Below, piece after piece: positions 54,552 through 64,000 of a stretch of 64,000 bases of DNA. How positions within the stretch are numbered: position 1 is the stretch's first letter; the number at the start of each line of letters is the position of its first letter. This stretch comes from Achromobacter kerstersii. GTDB taxonomy: Bacteria; Pseudomonadota; Gammaproteobacteria; Burkholderiales; Burkholderiaceae_B. The notes under the pieces were generated by a model. The model was not told the origin of the DNA. It searched no databases and saw nothing but the letters and a program-made list of their open reading frames with translations. Position numbers and translations under genes: made by a program. Location: assembly GCF_902859595.1 (NCBI RefSeq), contig NZ_CADIJQ010000008.1, positions 248,001-312,000 on the forward strand, written 5' to 3'.

Positions 54552-57500
54552 TTAATGCAGCGCCGCATGCTCGCGTAGCCGCTTAATCGTTGCCGTGGGA
54601 TCAGGCCAAGGCGGCGCTTGTGGCGCATGGCGTTCCCGCAAATAGCCGACCAAGTCCGCGACCTGCTGGTCGTTAAGGCTGTCCTTGAATCCCGGCATGT
54701 ATCCCAGCGCGTCGTCGGCGGGTTCCTGGATGCCATTCAAGATCACCTGGATCAGGTTGTCGGGCGTGGCCGCATGCACGTTGGTGTTTGCGCTTAGCAA
54801 CGGCCTTGCGCCAAACAGCGTGGGGCCGCTGCCTGCGTCATGACAGGCTGCGCAGGCGTTCTGATAGATGCGTTCGCCATTGGCGCGACGGCCCTGAAGG
54901 GCGTGAATCGTCGGGGCGGGCGCGGGGGTGGCCGTGATGGGCGACGGCGCGGGGGTCACTGCGTAAGGCGATGGCCCGGTAGCGGCGGCGTCAGGCGACG
55001 GCGCAGCGGGCATATCGGCGGAAGCGGTCAGATCGCCCACCGCCGCCGGAGCCGCCGCGCCCGCCCCCTTCGGCAAGTCCAACAGATACGTCGTGATGGC
55101 GCGCACGTCGCTATCGGGCAATTCGGCCAGGCCATGAATGACCGGCGCCATCGGCCCCGCCGCCACGCCATGCCGCGTTGAATAGCCCGTGCGCAGATAC
55201 TGAAACAGCTCATCGCTGCCCCAGGCGCGCGGGCCGCTGGCCAACTGGTTCAGCGCGGGCGCGGTCCAGCCTTCGGCCTCGCCGCCCGCCAGATAATGCA
55301 CGCCGGTTTTCTCCGCACCGAATTGGTTGCGCGGGGAATGGCATGCGGCGCAATGGCCGGCGCCTTCCACCAGATACGCGCCCCGCAACCACTGCGCGCT
55401 GCGCGACGGGTCGGGCGTGAACGGCGTGGCGTCGTGAAACAACGCGTTCCAGCCCGCCAGCAGCGGACGCATGTTGAACGGGAACGCCAGCTGTGTCTTG
55501 GGCGGTTCCGACTTCACGGCAGGCTGCGACATCAAGTAGCCGTACAGCGCCTGCATGTCCGCATCGCTCAGCTTGGCGTAGGCCGTGTACGGGAATGCGG
55601 GATACAGTTGCCGGCCATCCTGATGCACGCCTTGGCGCATGGCGCGTTCGAACGCCGTGTACGACCAGCGGCCGATACCGGTGTCGTTGTCGGGCGTGAT
55701 GTTGGTGGTGTAGATCGTGCCGAAGGGGGTGTCCAGCGCCAGGCCGCCCGCATTGGTTTTGCCGCCAGGCGCCGTGTGGCAGACCATGCAATCGCCCGCG
55801 GCCGCCACCAATCGCCCGCGTTCAATCGCACGCATTGAATACAGCGACACATCCGGCCCCGCCGTAAGCGGCAGCGCCGGCTTCATCGGCCAGAGCGTCA
55901 CGGCCAGACCCGCCAGACCTGCAAGCCCCGCCGCGCCCGCAGCCAGCCACATCCTGGCGCGCGACAAGGCAGTGCGCGCGGGGCGGCGTCCCGCCAGCGC
56001 CACGCGCAATGACTCGGCCTCGAACGGCGCTTGCCGCAGGCGCACGCCGGTTGCGTTGTGGATGGCGTTGGCGATGGCCGCCGCTGCGGGCAAGGTCACC
56101 ACGCCGTCCACGTCCAACTGGCCTTGCGTGACGACATCGCCCGCCGGCTCGCGGCGGCTCAGTTCATGCGCAGTTTCGTATCGGGACAATGCGCCAGACG
56201 AGTCATCCGCGCCCTGCAATGCCGGGCTGGACCAATCGTCGAAGGCGGGTGGCGCGGCCAGCAAGCGGCGGGCGTTCTCCAACAACCACGGAGATTGGCT
56301 TTCTATTTCAGCGCGCACCGGCGCGCGGTGCGCGGCGTGCGCGGGGTGCGCGGGGTGCAGATGCTGGCTATCATGCCCGGCAACCACGCGGGTTACATCG
56401 ACGTGGCCGGTCTGCGGCTGCACGGTCACCTCGGCGACCCAGGCGCTCCACACCGTGCGGGCCGCGCCGGATTCGTCCGTGCATTGCACCTGCGCAGTGG
56501 CGAAGCCGGTTCCGCGCAGCACGCCCGCCCGCGCGGGCGGGGCGTCAGCCGCGGGCAGACCCGCCTGTTCAACGACTTGGCGCGCCAAGTTGCGCGCCCT
56601 GCCCTCGGGCAAGTGCCGCAGCCGCCATTGCACGGGGTCTTCGTTCAAGGCCAAGGCCTGCTCATGCCACAAGCTTTCCTGCGCAAACACCTGCGCGGCA
56701 TTCAAGGCATCAACACTTGCGTGCAGCGGCACGGCAGCGCGCTTGCCGAACGCGATGGGCGCATCGCTGCGCGCAGTGGGCTGCGCCGAGGCACCGGCCT
56801 GCCCAGGCTGGCTCAACATGCGCGCCAGACTGGGACGCACGGCCCAGGGCGCATCCGATGCAAACACGTGGTTCAACGCATCAGCTGAATGCGCGGATGG
56901 CGATATCGCGGCGCGATCGGAGGCCAAATCGGAGGCCAAATCGGAGGCCACATCAGGGGCCAAATCAGCGGCCACATCAGTGCCCACAGCGGAGCTCATA
57001 TCAGAGCCCATATCAGAGCCCAAATGAGAGCCCAAATGAGAGCCCACATCGGCAGCCAGCGAACCGTTCGCCTTCGACACGCGCAGCACGAGTTCATCGG
57101 CCGCCCCCGACTGGCAAGGCACGCACACCGGCCGGCCCACGGCCTGCGACAGCAGCGCGGCATCGGCTGCCGCGTCCAACAGGTCCAGGGGATGCAAGGC
57201 GTCTGTTGCGATGGCACGCGCGCCATCGCCTTCCGCCGTTACCGTGATCGCTGCGTCTTGCTGCTGTAGCAGCACCGCAAGCTCGCGCCGGATCAACGCC
57301 AGCGTTGCCGCCGCGCAAGCCGGCAACCACACGCGGGTGTGCCCGTTCAAGCTCCATGCCACCACACGTGCGCCCACAGGCGGTTCGGATTGTGACGGCC
57401 GCAGTGCGTATTGAAGTGCATCAGCATCGTCCTCGGACGCCGGCGAGGATGCATCAGGCGTCAAGCGCTGCCACACCGGCGCCAAGGCCGCCGCCGCTTG

Positions 57501-57743
57501 CCGCGCGTATAGCGGCGTCACCGCCACCACGCCCGCGAAATGCGTGCGCTGCACCGCCGCCACCACACCCGCCTGCGCGCGAACCTCTGCCAGCTGCACC
57601 CGTTGCAATACGCTGCCCCGGTAGCGCGCGCCGTCCCACAACACCTCGGGCGGACGCAGCGCCAAGCCGTGCAACAGATCATCGGGCAGCGCGGCCGGCA
57701 GGCTGGCGGCACGCGAGGGTGCGTCGAAAGGAATTGCGCTCAT
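54552..57743 (-). CDS. nicB: Nicotinate dehydrogenase large subunit fused to cytochrome c domains (NicB type)
   Basis: The protein of 1063 residues has two parts. The first 600 residues match molybdopterin-binding subunits of the xanthine dehydrogenase family (LLHGLALRPPEVLWDGARYRGSVLQ, later LRQAPFEAESLRVAL). A membrane helix follows near 620-640, then three haem c motifs: CMVCH near 652, CAACH near 800 and CAACH near 967. It would pass electrons from nicotinate hydroxylation to the respiratory chain. Residues of about 230-277 are tetrapeptide repeats encoded by a 12-bp array. The start at 57743 overlaps the nicA stop by ATGA. A second NicB-type gene begins at 63221. Confidence 0.87.
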   Translation of the reverse strand: MSAIPFDAPSRAASLPAALPDDLLHGLALRPPEVLWDGARYRGSVLQRVQLAEVRAQAGVVAAVQRTHFAGVVAVTPLYARQAAAALAPVWQRLTPDASSPASEDDADALQYALRPSQSEPPVGARVVAWSLNGHTRVWLPACAAATLALIRRELAVLLQQQDAAITVTAEGDGARAIATDALHPLDLLDAAADAALLSQAVGRPVCVPCQSGAADELVLRVSKANGSLAADVGSHLGSHLGSDMGSDMSSAVGTDVAADLAPDVASDLASDLASDRAAISPSAHSADALNHVFASDAPWAVRPSLARMLSQPGQAGASAQPTARSDAPIAFGKRAAVPLHASVDALNAAQVFAQESLWHEQALALNEDPVQWRLRHLPEGRARNLARQVVEQAGLPAADAPPARAGVLRGTGFATAQVQCTDESGAARTVWSAWVAEVTVQPQTGHVDVTRVVAGHDSQHLHPAHPAHAAHRAPVRAEIESQSPWLLENARRLLAAPPAFDDWSSPALQGADDSSGALSRYETAHELSRREPAGDVVTQGQLDVDGVVTLPAAAAIANAIHNATGVRLRQAPFEAESLRVALAGRRPARTALSRARMWLAAGAAGLAGLAGLAVTLWPMKPALPLTAGPDVSLYSMRAIERGRLVAAAGDCMVCHTAPGGKTNAGGLALDTPFGTIYTTNITPDNDTGIGRWSYTAFERAMRQGVHQDGRQLYPAFPYTAYAKLSDADMQALYGYLMSQPAVKSEPPKTQLAFPFNMRPLLAGWNALFHDATPFTPDPSRSAQWLRGAYLVEGAGHCAACHSPRNQFGAEKTGVHYLAGGEAEGWTAPALNQLASGPRAWGSDELFQYLRTGYSTRHGVAAGPMAPVIHGLAELPDSDVRAITTYLLDLPKGAGAAAPAAVGDLTASADMPAAPSPDAAATGPSPYAVTPAPSPITATPAPAPTIHALQGRRANGERIYQNACAACHDAGSGPTLFGARPLLSANTNVHAATPDNLIQVILNGIQEPADDALGYMPGFKDSLNDQQVADLVGYLRERHAPQAPPWPDPTATIKRLREHAALH
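56914..57057 (-). repeat. In-frame tandem array of twelve 12-bp units inside nicB
   Basis: Twelve consecutive 12-base units of the type AAATCGGAGGCC, ACATCAGTGCCC and ATATCAGAGCCC encode GSHL, GSHL, GSDM, GSDM, SSAV, GTDV, AADL, APDV, ASDL, ASDL, ASDR and similar. The units keep the reading frame, so gain or loss of a unit adds or removes four residues. Confidence 0.93.
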
Positions 57744-58255
57744 CGCGTGGGCTCGCCCTTCACCGCCCGCAGCTGCACCGCCCGCATCGCCGCCTGCATG
57801 ATCTCGACATGCGTGCCGCAGCGGCACAGGTTGTGATGCAGCTCGCTGCGTATCGCGTCTTCAGTGGGGTTGGGATTGCGCCGCAGCAGCGCTTCCACCG
57901 TCATGATCATGCCGTTCAAGCAGTAGCCGCATTGCGCCGCCTGGCAGTCGATGAAGGCTTGCTGCGTGGGGCCGGGGTGCTCGCGCGTGCCCAGCCCTTC
58001 CAGCGTGGTCACCGCCCGCCCCTGCGCCGCCTTGACCGGGATGACGCATGACCGCGCCGCCACCCCATCGATCAGCACCGTGCACGCGCCGCATTCGCCC
58101 AGGCCGCAGCCGTACTTGGGGCTGTTGAGCTCAAGATCGTTACGCAACACATGCAGCAGCGCCGTCCCGGGCGCGGCCGGCACGGCGCATTCGCGTCCGT
58201 TGACGGTCAAGCGGATCGGAGGGGTGACGCTGCTTGAATTGGCTGAAGATCCCAT
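57740..58255 (-). CDS. nicA: Nicotinate dehydrogenase small (2Fe-2S) subunit
   Basis: The protein of 171 residues has the two-domain ferredoxin layout of molybdenum hydroxylase small subunits: plant-type cluster YGCGLGECGACTVLIDG (about residues 55-70) with a further cysteine in SCVIPV, then the helical cluster QAAQCGYCLNGMIMT and LCRCGTH. It transfers electrons from the molybdenum centre. It overlaps nicB by 4 bases. ATG 58255 was chosen; the frame is open further upstream but that part is unrelated to the family. Confidence 0.93.
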   Translation of the reverse strand: MGSSANSSSVTPPIRLTVNGRECAVPAAPGTALLHVLRNDLELNSPKYGCGLGECGACTVLIDGVAARSCVIPVKAAQGRAVTTLEGLGTREHPGPTQQAFIDCQAAQCGYCLNGMIMTVEALLRRNPNPTEDAIRSELHHNLCRCGTHVEIMQAAMRAVQLRAVKGEPTR

Positions 58256-58349
58256 GGGGCGTGACGCATGTCGGCAGTTCGGAAGGTACGAAGGTTGCCG
58301 CGACGCGGGCTGGGGATCAAGCCCCTTTGCCCGCGCGGCGGACACGGCG

Positions 58350-59597
<1,248 letters not shown>

Positions 59598-59715
59598 TCA
59601 GATCAAGCGTAAACCCCAAGACAGAGCACCAAAATAGTGCCTATATTTCACATGATTAGGTGAAAACCACTACGGAATGCAGGCTGGTCATCTGTCTCGC
59701 TCTTTGCAAGAATAG

Positions 59716-59727
59716 AGCGTATACGCT
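59716..59727. promoter_or_regulatory. NicR/BpsR-like operator near nicE
   Basis: AGCGTATACGCT is a perfect 12-bp palindrome, within GAGCGTATACGCTTC, 54 bases upstream of the nicE start. It shares its arms with the operators near nicC, suggesting coordinate repression of both divergent operons. Confidence 0.65.
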
Positions 59728-59780
59728 TCTTTTGAATTTATCGAAAACCCTAGGACCGACACTTTTTCAAGGCTTCCTAC

Positions 59781-60557
59781 ATGACGAAGACATTCCGAAT
59801 TGGCCAGATCGTCCCCAGCTCGAACACGACGATGGAAACTGAAGTGCCCGCCATGCTGCAGGCGCATTCGTCGCTGCGCCCCGCCGACCGCTTTACGTTC
59901 CACTCCAGCCGCATGCGCATGAAGAAAGTGCAGAAGGAAGAGCTGGCCGCCATGGACGCCGAGAGCGACCGCTGCGCGCTGGAACTCAGCGATGCGCGGG
60001 TCGATGTGCTGGGCTACGCCTGCCTGGTCGCCATCATGGCGATGGGGCGCGGCTATCACCGCGTCTCGCAAAAGCGCCTGACCGAACGCACCGCCGAAAA
60101 TGGCGCATCCGCCCCGGTCATCACCAGCGCCGGTGCACTGGTGGAAGCGCTGCACGTCATGGGCGCAAAAAAGATTGCGCTGGTCGCGCCCTATATGGTG
60201 CCGCTGACCGAACTGGTCATGGACTACATCGCCGCCGAGGGTTTTGAAATTGTGGATTGGCGCGCGCTGGAAATTCCCGACAACCTGGAGGTGGGCCGCC
60301 ATGACCCCGCCAAGCTGCCGGGCATCGTCGCGGGCATGAACGTGGCCGATGCCGATGTGATCGTGCTGTCGGCCTGCGTGCAAATGCCGTCGCTGCCGGC
60401 CGTGTCGCAAGTCGAAGCCGAAACGGGCAAGCCCGTGCTCACCGCGTCCATCGCCACCACCTACGCCATCCTGAAGGAATTGGGGCTGGACCCGGTGGTG
60501 CCGGGCGCCGGCGCCCTGCTCTCGGGCGCGTACCCCTATTCCCGGAGCGCACAATGA
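59781..60557 (+). CDS. nicE: Maleate isomerase
   Basis: The 258-residue enzyme belongs to the Asp/Glu racemase superfamily and isomerises maleate to fumarate, the last step of the pathway. The two catalytic cysteines are visible in LGYACLVAI (near residue 80) and VLSACVQMPSL (near 198), with the opening RIGQIVPSSNTTMETEVPAML. It is the first gene of the nicE-D-X-F operon and overlaps nicD by 4 bases. Confidence 0.94.
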   Translation: MTKTFRIGQIVPSSNTTMETEVPAMLQAHSSLRPADRFTFHSSRMRMKKVQKEELAAMDAESDRCALELSDARVDVLGYACLVAIMAMGRGYHRVSQKRLTERTAENGASAPVITSAGALVEALHVMGAKKIALVAPYMVPLTELVMDYIAAEGFEIVDWRALEIPDNLEVGRHDPAKLPGIVAGMNVADADVIVLSACVQMPSLPAVSQVEAETGKPVLTASIATTYAILKELGLDPVVPGAGALLSGAYPYSRSAQ

Positions 60558-61384
60558 CCCCCAGCACCTATCTCTACGGCGGCCAGGTACATGCCAACGG
60601 CATCCGCCAACACTATCTGCGCTATGGCGGCACGGCCGATAACCGAGCCAGCCGCGCCGCCGTCATCCTGATTCCCGGCATCACCAGCCCCGCCGTCACC
60701 TGGGGCTTTGTCGCCGAACACCTGGGCCGCCAATTCGACACCTATGTGCTCGACGTGCGCGGTCGCGGCCTGTCGGCCTCCGGCCCCGGGCTGGACTACG
60801 GCCTGGACGCGCAAGCCGCCGACGTCACCGCTTTCGCGCAAGCCTTGGGGCTGGAACGCTACACGCTCGTCGGCCATTCGATGGGCGGCCGCATTGCCGT
60901 GCGCGCAGCCAGCAAGCAACCGCAGGGGCTGGCAAGTCTGGTCATCGTTGACCCGCCCGTGTCCGGCCCCGGCCGCCGCGCCTACCCCGCCAATCTGGCC
61001 TGGTACGTGGACTCCATCCGGCAAGCCACCCACGGCATGACCGCCGAAGACATGAAGGCGTTTTGCCCGACCTGGACCGAGGCCCAACGCCAGTTGCGCG
61101 CGCAGTGGCTGCACACCTGCCATGAGCCCGCCATCGTGCAGAGCTTTGAAGACTTTGGCCGCGACGACATCCACGCCGACCTGCCCCGCATCACCGTGCC
61201 GCTGCTGTTGATGACGGCCGAAAAAGGCGGCGTGGTCGGTGACGACGACGTGGCGGAATGGCAGGGCTTGGCGCCGCAGACGCAGCATGTGCGCGTGCCC
61301 GGTGCGGGCCACATGATCCCCTGGGACAACGAAGCCGGCTTCTACGCCGCCTTCGGCGATTTCCTTGGGGCTCGGGTGGACTGA
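60554..61384 (+). CDS. nicD: N-formylmaleamate deformylase
   Basis: The 276-residue alpha/beta-hydrolase has the nucleophile motif LVGHSMGGRIAVRAA near residue 113, DVRGRGLSA upstream, and the catalytic histidine in VPGAGHMIPWDNEAGF near 255. In Pseudomonas NicD removes formate from N-formylmaleamate, the product of NicX. Its position between nicE and nicX supports the same role. The start overlaps the stop of nicE (ATGA). Confidence 0.92.
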   Translation: MTPSTYLYGGQVHANGIRQHYLRYGGTADNRASRAAVILIPGITSPAVTWGFVAEHLGRQFDTYVLDVRGRGLSASGPGLDYGLDAQAADVTAFAQALGLERYTLVGHSMGGRIAVRAASKQPQGLASLVIVDPPVSGPGRRAYPANLAWYVDSIRQATHGMTAEDMKAFCPTWTEAQRQLRAQWLHTCHEPAIVQSFEDFGRDDIHADLPRITVPLLLMTAEKGGVVGDDDVAEWQGLAPQTQHVRVPGAGHMIPWDNEAGFYAAFGDFLGARVD

Positions 61385-61426
61385 CGCGCCCTCTACCAAT
61401 CACTTTGCCGCCTTAAGGAATTCGCC

Positions 61427-62500
61427 ATGTCCGTCAGCGATATCGATTTGATCCACGCCTGGAAGCAGGTGCTAACGCTGTCCCACTTGGAAGCCGGCCA
61501 GATCGTCACCGTGTTGACCGGCGCCGACACGCATCCGCAAACCTTGCGCTGCGCGATTGCCGCCGCCACCGACATGGGCGCGCGCGTCAACCGCCTGGAC
61601 CTGCCGCCCGTCAACGCCGATAAATCCATCAGCCGCGATGCCCTGGCGTATCTGGGCACCACGCCGCTCACCGGCAACCCGGCCGCCATCGCGGCGCTGA
61701 CGGCCAGCGACCTGGTTCTGGACTTGATGACGCTGCTGTTCTCACCCGAGCAGCACGAGATCCTGAAGACCGGCACCAAGATCCTGCTGGCCATCGAACC
61801 GCCCGAAGTGCTGTGCCGGCTGGTGCCCACCGACGCCGACCGCACGCGTGTGCAAGCCGCCGCGCGCCGCATCGAAGCGTCCAAGCAGATGCACATCACG
61901 TCAGACGCCGGCACCGACCTGCGCTGCGCGCTGGGCGACTTCCCGGCCATTTCCGAATATGGTTTTGTCGACCAGCCCGGCCGCTGGGACCACTGGCCCA
62001 GCGGCTTCGTGCTGACGTGGCCCAACGAAGGCCAGAGCAACGGCCGCGTGGTGCTGGACCGCGGCGACATCCTGTTGCCCATGAAAGACTACGTGACCGA
62101 CCCCATCGAACTCGTCATTGAAAGCGGCTACGTCACGCGCATCAACGGCGGCTTGCAGGCCGACATCCTGAAGGAATACATGGCGGCCTACGACGACCCG
62201 GAAGCCTATGCCGTGTCGCACATCGGCTGGGGCTTGCAGCCGCGCGCGCAGTGGTCAATGCTGGCGCACTACAACAAGGAAGCGCATATCGGCATGGACG
62301 CCCGCGCCTTCGAAGGCAACTTCCTGTGGTCCATGGGCCCCAATAACGAAGCAGGCGGCAGCCGCAATACCGCCTGCCATATCGACATCCCGATGCGCCA
62401 TTGCAGCGTCGCACTCGACGGCCAGCCCGTCGTGATTCGTGGCGTGGTGCAAGACGAACCCGGACTGGCGCGCGCCGCCCGCCGCAAGGACACCCCATGA
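61427..62500 (+). CDS. nicX: 2,5-dihydroxypyridine 5,6-dioxygenase
   Basis: The 357-residue Fe(II) extradiol-type dioxygenase of the NicX/peptidase M29-like family opens the pyridine ring to N-formylmaleamate. The metal-binding HxD pair is visible in NTACHIDIPMRHC near residue 313, and a further histidine lies in EAHIGMDARAFEGN near 285. The start has an AAGGAATTCGCC leader and the end overlaps nicF by ATGA. Length matches the Pseudomonas enzyme closely. Confidence 0.94.
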   Translation: MSVSDIDLIHAWKQVLTLSHLEAGQIVTVLTGADTHPQTLRCAIAAATDMGARVNRLDLPPVNADKSISRDALAYLGTTPLTGNPAAIAALTASDLVLDLMTLLFSPEQHEILKTGTKILLAIEPPEVLCRLVPTDADRTRVQAAARRIEASKQMHITSDAGTDLRCALGDFPAISEYGFVDQPGRWDHWPSGFVLTWPNEGQSNGRVVLDRGDILLPMKDYVTDPIELVIESGYVTRINGGLQADILKEYMAAYDDPEAYAVSHIGWGLQPRAQWSMLAHYNKEAHIGMDARAFEGNFLWSMGPNNEAGGSRNTACHIDIPMRHCSVALDGQPVVIRGVVQDEPGLARAARRKDTP

Positions 62501-63183
62501 ACGCATCCACCCAAACGATTCCCGCCGATGCCGTGCCCGGCGACATCTCTGCCTATTCCCGCCAGGGCTTCGGCACGCCGCTGCCGCTTAAAGCGCCCTT
62601 CGGCTTGTTGATCGTCGACTTCGTCAATGGCTTTGCCGACCCGGCCGTGCTGGGCGGCGGCAACATCCCCGAAGCCATCGCGCAGACGCGCCACCTGCTG
62701 GCCCATGCCCGCGCGCGCGGCTGGCCCGTCGCGCACAGCCGCATCGTGTTCTCTGACGACGATGCCGACAGCAACATCTTCTGCCTGAAAGTGCCCGCCA
62801 TGCTGGCCCTGAAAGAACACAGCCCCAACAGCGCCATCGTGCCTGAGCTGGCCCCCGCGCCCGGCGAATACGTGGTGCGCAAAAGCACGCCGTCCGCCTT
62901 CTTCGGCACGATGCTTGCACCGTGGCTTGCGCAGCGCGGCGTGCAGACCTTGCTGGTGGCCGGCTGCGTCACCAGCGGCTGCGTGCGCGCAAGCGTGGTG
63001 GACGCCATGCAGGCGGGCTTCCGGCCGCTGGTCGTAGCCGACTGCTGCGGTGACCGCGCCCTGGGTCCGCATGACGCCAACCTCTTCGACATGGCGCAGA
63101 AGTACGCCGCCGTCATGCCGTGGGAGCAAGCGCTGTCAGAGACTAACGCCATGGTGGACTCCCTAATGCCGGCGGCTCGCTGA
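62497..63183 (+). CDS. nicF: Maleamate amidohydrolase
   Basis: The 228-residue isochorismatase-like cysteine hydrolase converts maleamate to maleate and ammonia. The catalytic triad positions are visible: aspartate in LLIVDFVNGF near residue 39, lysine in VVRKSTPSAFFGT near 128 and cysteine in VTSGCVRASVVDAM near 160. ATG 62497 overlaps the nicX stop. The NicB-type gene follows 37 bases later. Confidence 0.94.
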   Translation: MNASTQTIPADAVPGDISAYSRQGFGTPLPLKAPFGLLIVDFVNGFADPAVLGGGNIPEAIAQTRHLLAHARARGWPVAHSRIVFSDDDADSNIFCLKVPAMLALKEHSPNSAIVPELAPAPGEYVVRKSTPSAFFGTMLAPWLAQRGVQTLLVAGCVTSGCVRASVVDAMQAGFRPLVVADCCGDRALGPHDANLFDMAQKYAAVMPWEQALSETNAMVDSLMPAAR

Positions 63184-63220
63184 ACCCGGCATAATCATCG
63201 TCCGGCCTGGACCTGCCCCA

Positions 63221-64000
63221 ATGCCCCTGCCCCAGCCTCACCATTTGTCCCCCGCGCTGCTCGCTCACCCCGATGCCTTGCTCGTTGTGCGCGAGCCCAC
63301 CGCGCCGCCCAAGCCGGCGCCGGGGCAACCCGGCACCGCGACGGATTATGTTCAGGCCACCCCCGAGATCTTCGTCGCGGTGGTGGCCGATGGCAGCCGG
63401 GTGTCGGAAGGCGGCGCAGGCTGGCGTGTGCTGGCCTTCAATGGCCACGTAGACCTGGGCACCGGCATCCGCACGTCGCTTGCGCAAATTGTCGCTGAAG
63501 AAATCGACGTGCCGATGGCGCGGCTGGACATGGTGCTGGGCCACACCAACGCCGCGCCCAATCAAGGGCCAACCATTGCCAGCGCCAGCATTCAGATCTC
63601 GGCCGTTCCACTGCGCCGCGCCGCCGCCCAGGCGCGCGAACACTTGATGCAGCTGGCCGCCGAACGATGGAACCTGCCGCGTGACGCGCTGCGCGTACGC
63701 GACGGCGTGGTGCGCCCCCGTAGCAACGATGACCCGCGCCAGTTGGACTACGGTGAACTGCTAGCCGGCCAGCACATTCGGCTGACACTGGCCCCGCCCG
63801 ATCAACCCGTCCGCTTAAAGCCCGCCAGCGACTACCGCATCGTCGGGCAAGGTGTGGCGCGCGTGGACATTCCCGCCAAGGCCACGGGCGAACTCAGCTT
63901 TGTGCATGACGTGCGCGTGCCGGGCATGCGTCATGGCCGCGTGATTCGTCCGCCGCATCCCGGGCGCGACGCCGGAGACTTCATTGGCCATTGCCTGATC
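63221..64000 (+). CDS. Molybdopterin-binding subunit, NicB type, 5' part (runs off the window)
   Basis: The frame runs from ATG 63221 to the window edge, 260 codons without a stop. It reads like molybdenum hydroxylase large subunits of the nicotinate/isoquinoline dehydrogenase group: LAFNGHVDLGTGIRTSLAQIVAEEIDV near residue 70, GPTIASASIQISAVPLRRAAAQ near 115 and later DYRIVGQGVARVDIPAKATGELSFVHDVRVPGMRHGRVIRPP. Residues 1-50 are a divergent lead. Together with the NicB-cytochrome protein at 54552 it suggests that the catalytic subunit is split between two genes. No Shine-Dalgarno is evident; the start could lie a few codons away. Confidence 0.85.
   Translation, partial: MPLPQPHHLSPALLAHPDALLVVREPTAPPKPAPGQPGTATDYVQATPEIFVAVVADGSRVSEGGAGWRVLAFNGHVDLGTGIRTSLAQIVAEEIDVPMARLDMVLGHTNAAPNQGPTIASASIQISAVPLRRAAAQAREHLMQLAAERWNLPRDALRVRDGVVRPRSNDDPRQLDYGELLAGQHIRLTLAPPDQPVRLKPASDYRIVGQGVARVDIPAKATGELSFVHDVRVPGMRHGRVIRPPHPGRDAGDFIGHCLI

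Overview
The window is GC-rich chromosomal DNA, by eye well above 60 percent, from a betaproteobacterium of the Alcaligenaceae (Achromobacter/Bordetella type). Three things point there: Bug/TctC-type solute receptors, many MFS, IclR, GntR and LysR genes around small catabolic operons, and a complete nicotinate (nic) cluster with a BpsR-like MarR regulator. Core genes (ffh, trmB, pip, htpG, ampD, tRNA-Gly, tRNA-Leu) are interleaved with accessory catabolic modules. No insertion sequence, integrase, prophage or CRISPR array was seen.

Layout. 1-1.5 kb: end of a family III CoA-transferase and a Bug receptor. 1.8-7.8 kb: a probable amine/polyamine operon (aminobutyraldehyde-type dehydrogenase, SnoaL-like protein, GntR regulator, soluble Cache-domain protein, DUF805 protein, Tat-exported FAD oxidoreductase). 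7.8-12 kb: MFS exporter, LysR regulator and an exported argininosuccinate-lyase-like protein. 12-16 kb: yggS, a BenE-family transporter and a MocR regulator, with PdxR/MocR-like operators before yggS and benE. 16-20.4 kb: SDR, BKACE-family enzyme and orphan branched-chain-type receptor, divergent from a Crp/Fnr regulator. 20.4-22.4 kb: hipBA at the 3' end of tRNA-Gly(CCC). 22.6-30 kb: housekeeping genes trmB, pip, thiS, a LysM/BON protein, ffh, ypjD-like ccsA, ampD and a GST. 30-35.4 kb: IclR regulator plus dgoK-dgoA-dgoD-dgoT for D-galactonate. 35.5-45.4 kb: MFS, two tandem IclR paralogues, then an operon of two acyl-CoA dehydrogenases, a Bug receptor, an AcuI/YhdH-type reductase and an ADP-forming acyl-CoA ligase. 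45.6-50.8 kb: htpG with a sigma-32 promoter, a DKNYY protein, an NCS2 permease and tRNA-Leu(CAA). 51-52.5 kb: a small foreign-looking patch with an MNT nucleotidyltransferase regulator, a truncated partner and a secreted orphan. 52.5-64 kb: the nicotinate cluster (nicR/bpsR, NiaP-like transporter, nicB-cytochrome, nicA, nicC, divergent nicEDXF and a second nicB-type gene running off the edge).

The dgo genes give uptake and the De Ley-Doudoroff route (dehydratase, kinase, aldolase). The nic genes give hydroxylation of nicotinate (NicA/NicB), oxidation to 2,5-dihydroxypyridine (NicC), ring cleavage (NicX), deformylation (NicD), deamidation (NicF) and isomerisation to fumarate (NicE).

Unusual signals are short tandem arrays (7, 8, 12, 14, 22, 38 and about 72-82 bp periods), orphan operator pairs, a BKACE homologue without the first metal-ligand histidine, toxin-antitoxin-like modules beside both tRNA genes, and a likely vitamin-B6-related MocR regulon. 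All assignments come from reading the sequence; no database search was run.
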